In this document: one piece after another, positions 22,095 through 27,308 of the stretch
Layout of the letters: each line of letters starts with the position of its first letter
How positions within the stretch are numbered: the stretch's first letter is position 1
Source of the DNA: JAQVUB01 sp033809415
Lineage (GTDB): Bacteria > Verrucomicrobiota > Lentisphaeria > Oligosphaerales > Oligosphaeraceae
Direction of reading: 5' to 3'
Assembly: GCA_033809415.1 (NCBI GenBank)
Contig: JAPXLT010000025.1
Span: forward strand, 1-27,308
DNA length: 27,308 nucleotides
The notes under the pieces: model-generated
Databases searched by the model: none
What the model was told of the DNA's origin: nothing
The model's input: only the letters and a program-made list of their open reading frames with translations
Program-made: the position numbers and the translations under genes

Positions 22095-23270
22095 TTAGCG
22101 TTGTTCCTCGAGTAATGCGAACCCCTTGGCGGTCAGCAGATATTGCTGGCGTGGGTGGCGGGGACTCTCCGGATACAGCAAACGCACAAAACCGGCCTCG
22201 ATTGCCGGACGGAGATATGCCTCCAGAAAATTTTTCCGGTCACGCAGATGCAAGGTTCCGAGCATTTCTCGGAGTGTCATTTGCTTTTCTTCCAATACAG
22301 CGACCAGTTTCAAAATATTCGGGTTATCGGTATTAAGCTTGCTGGCAACTTGTGGGGTAGCTTGTGGGGTAGCTTGTGGGGTAGCTTGTGGGGTAGCTTG
22401 TGGGGTTTTGTTGGCTGGCAGTTTATCGTGAGCGTTTACCAGCATGTGCCGGTTTTTTAATTCATGATGCTCATCCATTAGCAAATTTTGGAAAAAGCGT
22501 TCTAGAAACTCCAGAGTTGGATTGATGTTTTCTTTAAAATTATGGTAATTTGCTCTTACAAGGGCATTTCGGAAATACCAGGAGTGCTCCGCAAACAGAT
22601 CGTTGTTGACTTCGAATCCCATTGAGCGGAGATATTTGATTGTGAACACGGCGGTTGTACGTGTATTGCCTTCGCCAAAGGCATGGATTTGCCACAGATT
22701 TGCAACAAATTTTGCGATATGCCTGATCATATCAATAAGCGAGAGCCCCTGATAACTGAACGCGGCTTCTTTGGCAAAATCATGTTCCAAAGCCGGACGG
22801 ATTTCATCTGCTCCGGCATATAAGACAGTATTGCTGTTCAAGACCCATTCTTTTTTGGTGATATTATAATCGCGGATCTGCCCGGCAAACTTGAAGACAC
22901 CCTCAAATATCCGGCGGTGGAGCGTAATATATCCGACAGGGGAGAACGAAAACGTCCTTTCGTTCAGCAATTTGGCGATATTAGCCGAAACCCGGTCCGC
23001 TTCTTCCGTTTTTGCATCTTGCTCGATCCGTCGAGGCTTTGCCTGATAATAAGCGTCAATCAGCTTCCTCGCCTCATCGATGCTGATATCGCCCTCGATA
23101 TGCCGTCGTGCTGTTTCCAGCAGATATTCAGAGGTTTTTAAGCCGTCAACCGCCTGAAGGCCGACCGCAGTTTTCCAAGATGCAGCCCGCTCCCGCATGT
23201 GCGGCTCAGTCTGACGAAGGTACACGTCAAAGTCAGTGCCAGTGCCAAGTTTTCTTTTATTATCAGTCAT
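22095..23270 (-). CDS. Fic family protein with C-terminal winged helix
   Basis: A 391-residue Fic-domain protein. The family usually transfers AMP from ATP to a protein hydroxyl group. The Fic motif is HAFGEGNTR (residues 196-204): the catalytic His, Phe, the acidic residue, Gly-Asn and the first Arg are present. The usual Pro at position 2 is Ala, and the second Arg of HPFx(D/E)GNGRxxR is absent (TTAV follows), as in a known subfamily. GQIRDYNITKKEWVL is the flap region. An N-terminal ARRHIEGDISIDEA resembles but does not match the (S/T)xxxE(G/N) inhibitory motif. A TPQATPQATPQ linker (289-307) leads to a C-terminal winged helix (about 315-391). The target is unknown; no separate antitoxin gene is adjacent. 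Only a weak GAG precedes the ATG. Confidence 0.93.
   Translation of the reverse strand: MTDNKRKLGTGTDFDVYLRQTEPHMRERAASWKTAVGLQAVDGLKTSEYLLETARRHIEGDISIDEARKLIDAYYQAKPRRIEQDAKTEEADRVSANIAKLLNERTFSFSPVGYITLHRRIFEGVFKFAGQIRDYNITKKEWVLNSNTVLYAGADEIRPALEHDFAKEAAFSYQGLSLIDMIRHIAKFVANLWQIHAFGEGNTRTTAVFTIKYLRSMGFEVNNDLFAEHSWYFRNALVRANYHNFKENINPTLEFLERFFQNLLMDEHHELKNRHMLVNAHDKLPANKTPQATPQATPQATPQATPQVASKLNTDNPNILKLVAVLEEKQMTLREMLGTLHLRDRKNFLEAYLRPAIEAGFVRLLYPESPRHPRQQYLLTAKGFALLEEQR
22349..22408 (-). repeat. 12-bp coding repeat in the Fic linker
   Basis: Four perfect CTTGTGGGGTAG units (22349-22396) and a partial fifth encode the TPQA repeats. The perfect DNA identity suggests recent slippage. A 12-bp unit keeps the frame, so linker length can vary without loss of the winged helix. 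Confidence 0.95.
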
Positions 23271-23306
23271 GTCTCATAATATAAAACTTCAAGAGAACGA
23301 TTTGTT

Positions 23307-23332
23307 TTATCCGCAGATTACGCAGATTTTTT
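23307..23332 (+). repeat. TCCGCAGATTACGCAGATT-type repeat
   Basis: TTATCCGCAGATTACGCAGA is a single copy of a short two-unit sequence similar in style to module A; I recall comparable sequences scattered in other bacterial genomes. It lies about 37 bp upstream of the Fic start. Apart from this and the repeats that follow, 23271-23752 holds no gene that I can support. Confidence 0.5.
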
Positions 23333-23374
23333 AGGGGAGGAAATGCAACAGTCCTATAATTTTTCCGCGCCACT

Positions 23375-23560
23375 CGCCCAACTTCTTCTTTTTTGTGAAA
23401 GATTTTTCTGAAAAGAAAGCTCCAAGTCATTGGCGTATAAGCACTTCTCTGTCTGATTGTGGTGCCTTTGCAAGGCACTGTCTTTGGGTGGGTTCCTCAC
23501 CCCAGGTTAAAACCTGGGGTTAAGCATGGTTAAGCGCCTATGGCGCAAAGCATTATGCCA
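23375..23560 (+). repeat. Module E, three-hairpin repeat, copy 2
   Basis: It matches 9533-9717 over its full length. The hairpins are GTGCCTT-TGC-AAGGCAC, CCCCAGGTTAAAACCTGGGG (23500-23519) and GCGCC-TAT-GGCGC (23534-23546). Relative to copy 1 the second stem has two exchanged base pairs and the third has one, always with both partners changed, while the loops vary freely. Confidence 0.85.
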
Positions 23561-23635
23561 GAAGGCGACTGATCGACCAATCTGCATCCTGCCTCTTGCG
23601 CATGGGAGCGTTCGAGCGTGTGAGGGCAAACATCA

Positions 23636-23752
23636 ATCACAACCGGGATGGTTGCGCCACTTTTTAAACCGCGTGCAATCGCATCCGTCGAAGCAACAAC
23701 CCTACAAATTTTCCGAGTTTTCCGTGCTTTCCGTGGACAAAAAATGGGTTGT
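23636..23752 (-). repeat. Composite repeat A-B-C, inverted copy
   Basis: On the minus strand this reads module A (ACAACCCATTTTTTGTCCAC with GGAAAGCACGGAAAA), module B (TTTGTAGGGTTGTTGCTTCG with ACGGATGCGATTGC) and module C. It matches 11101-11210 in order. Module A starts directly after the TAA stop of the esterase gene, in sense orientation. Confidence 0.85.
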
Positions 23753-25576
23753 TTATTCGATGGGGTCTATCGAGTGGATTTTGCCTCCCGCCATGGTCAG
23801 GAGTTCCGTGATGTCGGCGCAGTTGAGGATATTGGGTATGAGCATGGCGTGGGTATAGGTTGCTGCTCGTTTCGGGCTGTATTGCAGTGAGGTTGGCGCC
23901 TGTTCCAGGAAGAGGTCAACCGGGTTTTGTTCGAGAGCCGCGAAGAGGATGGCGGCGATGGCGCTGTCCCGAAGTCCAGCTGCGGCGATTTTGTTTTGTG
24001 GAAAGAGTTCACGCAGGAATTGTTCAGCCAGCCGGTAATCTTCTACCCATTTGCCCTGTAGAGTCATGCCCAGCCAGAGCAGCGAGCGGGCAAAGCAGCG
24101 ATCAGGAGTTTCGGGAATGTTTGCGGTTTCATTCTCGCCGCAGCCCCACAGGTCAATCACGGCCAGCCCGACAGGCGCCTGGGATAATTCCTGGTACAGC
24201 TTGCTCTTCTCGAGATCGGGTTTCCCAAAGGGCGCCGAAACGATGACCAGAGCTTGGCCGGGAAGCGGAGGGCGCAGCAGCATGGGGATCAGACGTCCAT
24301 CATCGGCACTGATGGTGAAACGACGCCAACCCTGCGACGGATATAATTCCTTCAGTTCCGCATTGACAGGTTTCCGGATGCGGAGGATTTCCTCGAGCCG
24401 CTTCCGGTCAGGGGAGCGTTTGCCGCCCAGGGTTTCCGCCGCTTTTCGGGCGGAGTATTCCGCAATGTTGCAGACTTTTGCCGGGCGTTGTCCTTTTGGG
24501 AAAACCATCAATTCTTCTTCCGGCAGGGGTCTGTAGAAGGGCAGGTCGCAGGATCGGCCGGTTCCCTTGCCCTTGAGGTGCCACTCGAACCAGCCCAGCA
24601 TTTCCTCCTGGACATCGGGCCAATAGCCGTGTGGCGCATTGAAAATATAGCACTCGAGGTGATCAGTTTTCCCCAAGGCATGGTAAACTTTCCGAGCCTC
24701 CCGCAGGCTGCGCAACATTTCCGCCGGGGCAAAGGTCGGATTGCTGTCCTGCAGGCCGTTGCAGATTTTCAGGGCGCGAGGGGCAACCAGTGCCAGAACG
24801 CCGGACTCTTCGGTAAAAGTAAGGCCATCGGGAAGCAGCTCGCAGACGCAGTTCAAGCCCATGACATAGGATTGGAAGCTGCCAACGCTGACTACCGGAA
24901 CCGCCGCCATGACACGCGTATCCATGGCCGCCAGCCACATGGTCTGATTGCCGCCGCCGCTGGCACCGGTGGCGCCGATTCTTGCGGCATCAACGTAGGG
25001 GAGCGAGCAGAGCAGGTCCACTCCGCGCATATTATCAACGACCTGCACGCCCATCAGCGTCTCGCCGAACTGCATCAGCGAGCCGCCCAGGTTGTTGCCA
25101 TGATACTCGAATTCGCCATGCCGGGTGCTGCGTTCGCCGGATCCGAAAGCATCGACAGAGAGGCAGACATAGCCGCTTTTGGCCAGCAGATGCCCGCGTT
25201 GCTGCACCCGTTCCGCCAGCCGCCCCTGGCTCCAATGCCCATGCATATTGATCACAGCCGGAAAGGGGCCGCTGCCTTCCGGAATATAGAGGTTGCCGGT
25301 CACAAAAAAATCCGGTCTGCTTTGATAGCAGATTTTTTCAATCCGGTATCCGTCACAGGCAATCGTGCCGGTGACCTCGAGTTCGAGAGGCAAACTGTGG
25401 TCGATTCGCACGCCAAGCGCCTTCCATATCCGTTCGCGCAGTTCTTCCGGCTTCCAATCCTCCGCGTTTTCCGGCAGGGTGTGCTTGCGGAAGGTTGCCG
25501 CCGCCTGGCTTCTGAGCAGTTGCCCGTAATAGCCCGTCAATCCTTCATTCCAGACGTTTACCAGCTTGTTACTCAT
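23753..25576 (-). CDS. Tandem alpha/beta-hydrolase, acetyl-esterase-like
   Basis: A 607-residue predicted esterase, possibly removing acyl groups from carbohydrate; no signal peptide is visible. The first domain has NMHGHWSQGR after a central strand, DAFGSGERS, the nucleophile elbow GASGGG (Ser206), a probable acid in NGLQDSNP (Asp277) and His316 in NAPHGYWP, so the triad looks complete. The region from about 385 to 607 looks like a second hydrolase fold (LVIVSAPFGKP, VIDLWGCGEN) whose elbow position reads GLRDSA, so it probably lacks activity. Similar proteins are common in Planctomycetes and Lentisphaerae near polysaccharide genes; the substrate is not known. AAGGA precedes the ATG at 25576. 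A GGGTGCA array begins 28 bp upstream of the start, probably inside the 5' leader. Confidence 0.85.
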   Translation of the reverse strand: MSNKLVNVWNEGLTGYYGQLLRSQAAATFRKHTLPENAEDWKPEELRERIWKALGVRIDHSLPLELEVTGTIACDGYRIEKICYQSRPDFFVTGNLYIPEGSGPFPAVINMHGHWSQGRLAERVQQRGHLLAKSGYVCLSVDAFGSGERSTRHGEFEYHGNNLGGSLMQFGETLMGVQVVDNMRGVDLLCSLPYVDAARIGATGASGGGNQTMWLAAMDTRVMAAVPVVSVGSFQSYVMGLNCVCELLPDGLTFTEESGVLALVAPRALKICNGLQDSNPTFAPAEMLRSLREARKVYHALGKTDHLECYIFNAPHGYWPDVQEEMLGWFEWHLKGKGTGRSCDLPFYRPLPEEELMVFPKGQRPAKVCNIAEYSARKAAETLGGKRSPDRKRLEEILRIRKPVNAELKELYPSQGWRRFTISADDGRLIPMLLRPPLPGQALVIVSAPFGKPDLEKSKLYQELSQAPVGLAVIDLWGCGENETANIPETPDRCFARSLLWLGMTLQGKWVEDYRLAEQFLRELFPQNKIAAAGLRDSAIAAILFAALEQNPVDLFLEQAPTSLQYSPKRAATYTHAMLIPNILNCADITELLTMAGGKIHSIDPIE

Positions 25577-25604
25577 TGTTTTGTTCCTTCAGTTTCGTTA
25601 TAAA

Positions 25605-25733
25605 GGGTGCAGGGTGCAGGGTGCAGGGTGCAGGGTGCAGGGGGCGGGGTGCAGGGTGCAGGGGGCAGGGGGCAGGGGGCGGGGTGCAGGGTGCAGGTTT
25701 AAAAAGTGGCGCAACCGTCCCGGTTGTGATGGT
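25605..25733 (+). repeat. Heptamer array (13 units) plus module C
   Basis: Thirteen 7-bp units in unbroken register (25605-25695) read GGGTGCA, GGGGGCA or GGGGGCG, and end exactly at module C (25696-25733). The arrangement is the same as at 1091-1199. It separates the esterase gene from the AT-rich genes on its right. Three bases after module C is the stop codon of the 108-residue gene. Confidence 0.95.
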
Positions 25734-25736
25734 CAC

Positions 25737-26063
25737 TTACAATTCCATTAGTTTTAAGACAGCAAGTATCATAGATACAGCACAAAGAATACCAGCCACA
25801 CATCCTATGCAAACAGCTAATTTCCCTTCTACAATTCTCTCTTCATCAAGTTTTATTTTTTTTAATTTTATTAATTTATAGACAAGGACTCCTCCAATTG
25901 CAGATGCGGTTACATACATTGTACTTGATGCAGAATGTAAAATAAAATATGACCAACAATCTAGTCCTATCAGAAAAAGCAAAGTAAAAAGAACTATAAT
26001 CCCAGAAATACTTGAAGATGTATTTATCCAAAAATTCTTCCATGTTTCTTTTAGATTCATCAT
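25737..26063 (-). CDS. Small three-segment membrane protein, unknown
   Basis: This 108-residue protein has three hydrophobic segments (about residues 20-43, 47-64 and 80-104) with a Lys-rich loop (KLIKLKKIKLDEE) between the second and third. I do not recognise a family. AAGGA lies five bases before the ATG at 26063; a second ATG follows directly. It is markedly more AT-rich than genes to its left and follows the 182-residue gene on the same strand after about 60 bp, so the two may be co-transcribed. The stop codon is next to module C. Confidence 0.7.
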   Translation of the reverse strand: MMNLKETWKNFWINTSSSISGIIVLFTLLFLIGLDCWSYFILHSASSTMYVTASAIGGVLVYKLIKLKKIKLDEERIVEGKLAVCIGCVAGILCAVSMILAVLKLMEL

Positions 26064-26107
26064 TCTGTTCCTTATTGTTTGTGATTGACAGGGTGTTTTC
26101 AGGAAGT

Positions 26108-26124
26108 TACTTCATGGATTCGGG
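26108..26124 (-). repeat. 17-bp repeat CCTGAATCCGTGAAGTA, variant
   Basis: On the minus strand CCCGAATCCATGAAGTA starts two bases after the TAG stop of the gene at 26127. It differs at two positions from the perfect copies at 26877-26893 (-) and 27026-27042 (+); an 11-bp partial copy is at 27063-27073 (-). Confidence 0.75.
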
Positions 26125-26126
26125 CG

Positions 26127-26675
26127 CTAGATTTTTTTTGGTAGGATGCGGAAATCCATATAAACCTGATGATTCTTTCTGTAATGCCGAATGCGCTTGT
26201 ATCTACAAAAATACCCTAAAACTAACCGTCCTTTGATTTTCTCGATACGCTCATGATCATTAAAACCAATTGAAACAAGATATTTCCCCGGTTCAAGATA
26301 TGGGACTTTGACATAGTCATGTTCGTCCTCTACTGTAGTAAAGGCGACGTAATGATAATAATATTTGTTCCTGTTCGTTTTACGCAAAAATTTAAGACTG
26401 TAATTTTGGTCGCTGTTTAAGCATTGAAGCTTCAGGTACATATCGTCAACGCTTTGATCAGGGGATGATAGCGTGAATCGGAAAACGACCCGATCATGTC
26501 CAGCCATCGTTAGGACTATCTGGTCATTGCTGCAAAATGATTCTGCGACAAGAAAGTCTTGTCCAACTTCTATTTCCTGTGAATAACGGTACAAAATGTA
26601 AATGGAAACCAGCATTATGCCTATAATAATTGGAATTATCCAGCATTTGTTTTTCTTAACATGGATGTTCAGCAT
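26127..26675 (-). CDS. Membrane-anchored protein, unknown
   Basis: This 182-residue protein has a basic N-terminus, one hydrophobic segment (CWIIPIIIGIMLVSIYILY, about residues 11-30) and about 150 residues that should lie outside the membrane. The soluble part has beta-like stretches (QIVLTMAGHDRVVFRFTLS, and VPYLEPGKYLVSIGF) that resemble an immunoglobulin-like or carbohydrate-binding fold, then a basic tail. I do not recognise a family. I chose ATG 26675 over the in-frame GTG at 26705; AAAAAGG lies about ten bases upstream. Codon use is AT-rich, unlike the genes left of 25600, which hints at a different origin. Confidence 0.65.
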   Translation of the reverse strand: MLNIHVKKNKCWIIPIIIGIMLVSIYILYRYSQEIEVGQDFLVAESFCSNDQIVLTMAGHDRVVFRFTLSSPDQSVDDMYLKLQCLNSDQNYSLKFLRKTNRNKYYYHYVAFTTVEDEHDYVKVPYLEPGKYLVSIGFNDHERIEKIKGRLVLGYFCRYKRIRHYRKNHQVYMDFRILPKKI

Positions 26676-26776
26676 GTTGATTTTACCTTTTTGCAGCTTT
26701 CGCACAGGGGTTAAGTATCATAATATATCATTCCCGATTGGTGATATATCTTGACGGAACGAAGAAGTTGCTAGGT

Positions 26777-26863
26777 CAGGGCGTTTCCATTCTGTCCATC
26801 GTGTCCCTGTCCATTAAAAAACGAGACATTTCCCGGTGTGATTGGGAGAATGAAAACGCCCTG
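26777..26863. repeat. 87-bp element bounded by 17-bp inverted repeats
   Basis: CAGGGCGTTTCCATTCT (26777-26793) pairs with AGAATGAAAACGCCCTG (26847-26863) with one mismatch. The inside holds a GTCCATCGTGTCCCTGTCCA run similar to that at 5324-5441. There is no coding capacity. It could be a MITE-like remnant or a long hairpin. Confidence 0.75.
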
Positions 26864-26876
26864 TTTTTCGGGACGC

Positions 26877-27042
26877 TACTTCACGGATTCAGGAGTCATT
26901 TAGGCCAAGGATAAGTTCTTGGCATCTGACTGCTCAGACTTGCAATGCCAAAAATTGACAACTGCAATTAGTTCATCATGAGTGTATGGGAAAATACCAA
27001 TGTTTAATACAAATGAGAAAAATAACCTGAATCCGTGAAGTA
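26877..27042. repeat. Inverted pair of the 17-bp repeat
   Basis: TACTTCACGGATTCAGG (26877-26893) and its perfect reverse complement (27026-27042) enclose 132 bp without a recognisable gene. Overall 26676-27308 holds only repeats and one possible very short ORF. Confidence 0.8.
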
Positions 27043-27068
27043 AAAAACGCATCGCCATTTTTACGGAT

Positions 27069-27221
27069 TCAGGAACTCAGATTTTGAAAAAATGATGATT
27101 TGTCAGCCGACTTTACTCGCAGTCTGGTTATTTCTTCGAAACATGCCTCTATGAACTCATTAGACCTCCCTTTGATGAAAGTTGGGTTAACAATTAACAG
27201 CACTTTTGAGCAAAATTTCAA
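27069..27221 (-). CDS. Possible 50-residue ORF or gene remnant
   Basis: The frame is open on the minus strand from a TAG near 27258 to a TGA at 27069-27071. There is no ATG; TTG at 27221 would give about 50 residues, with VLLIVNPTFIKGRSNEFIEA and a helical CFEEITRLRVKSADK. The composition looks protein-like, but there is no clear ribosome-binding site. The stop lies inside the 17-bp repeat. It may be the 3' end of a decayed gene. Confidence 0.2.
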   Translation of the reverse strand: MKFCSKVLLIVNPTFIKGRSNEFIEACFEEITRLRVKSADKSSFFQNLSS

Positions 27222-27274
27222 CCCATTAAAAAACTGCCAACGTAACCCCCATGAATTTTGATGCTAAAACGTCC

Positions 27275-27305
27275 CCTTGGCGTTCTTGGCGTCTTGGCGG
27301 TTCGA
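27275..27305 (+). repeat. CTTGGCGTTCTTGGCGTCTT-type repeat
   Basis: CTTGGCGTTCTTGGCGTCTT followed by GGCGGTTC consists of three TTGGCG units. Like module A it is a short, spaced near-repeat, and similar sequences occur in many bacterial genomes from memory. The window ends here. Confidence 0.6.
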
Positions 27306-27308
27306 TGA

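Noticed and set aside
22349..22408. CRISPR-like array
   Set aside because: The 12-bp units are contiguous, without spacers, and are in frame in the Fic gene. No cas gene is present; the other tandem arrays in the window also lack spacers.
24488..25603. 371-residue frame opposite the esterase gene
   Set aside because: It is antisense to a protein with a complete Ser-Asp-His triad, and has no recognisable motif.

Overview
The window looks like a chromosomal segment from a member of the Lentisphaerota (Victivallales-like) or a close PVC relative. This is inference from gene style, not from a marker tree: a short pseudopilin with an FTLIELLVVIAIIAIL helix and an H-X9-(D/N)G tail, a GntR regulator fused to a solute-binding-protein domain, a large secreted CBM9-like/glycoside-hydrolase-like protein, a Gfo/Idh/MocA oxidoreductase, a carbohydrate-esterase-like hydrolase, and intergenic spaces packed with short dispersed repeats.

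Layout. 182-1968 (+): two membrane proteins of unknown function. 2070-5231 (+): isoleucyl-tRNA synthetase. 5459-7456 (+): a zinc-ribbon/coiled-coil/membrane/PDDKK-repeat protein. 7545-9491 (+): an orphan 7TM-PAS histidine kinase. 9950-11092 (+): NagA. 11371-12675 (+): a Gfo/Idh/MocA oxidoreductase. A bidirectional terminator at 12684-12729 separates this from a minus-strand operon (18240 to 12764) that reads GntR-SBP regulator, pseudopilin, secreted glycoside-hydrolase-like protein, behind a good sigma70-type promoter. Then, all on the minus strand: a deacetylase-like protein (18654-19835), tRNA-Val(GAC), two overlapping genes of unknown function (20058-21783), tRNA-Cys(GCA), a Fic protein (22095-23270) and a tandem alpha/beta-hydrolase esterase (23753-25576). 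The right end (25737-27308) is AT-rich and holds two small membrane-associated proteins, inverted repeats and one possible very short ORF.

How the genes relate. Carbohydrate scavenging is the main theme: amino-sugar deacetylation (NagA), sugar oxidoreduction (Gfo/Idh/MocA), a secreted multidomain glycan-binding/hydrolase-like protein made under a regulator that probably senses a sugar through its binding-protein-like domain, a deacetylase-like protein and an esterase. The rest is housekeeping (ileS, two tRNAs), signalling (histidine kinase, Fic) and unknowns.

The most unusual material is intergenic. Modular repeats (called A to E here) recur across the window. Module A, related to TTAACCACGGAAAGCACGGAAAA, has its TTAAAAA end towards the nearer coding sequence in all seven copies, and in four it starts at or within about 10 nt of a stop codon. 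Module E occurs twice, and two of its three hairpins carry compensatory base changes. Module C, a CAACCGTCCCGGTTG hairpin, occurs five times and is twice preceded by perfect 7-bp GGGTGCA arrays. A roughly 130-bp inverted repeat brackets the oxidoreductase/hydrolase/pseudopilin/regulator block. I found no CRISPR array, transposase, integrase or phage gene. Coordinates and alignments were made by eye.
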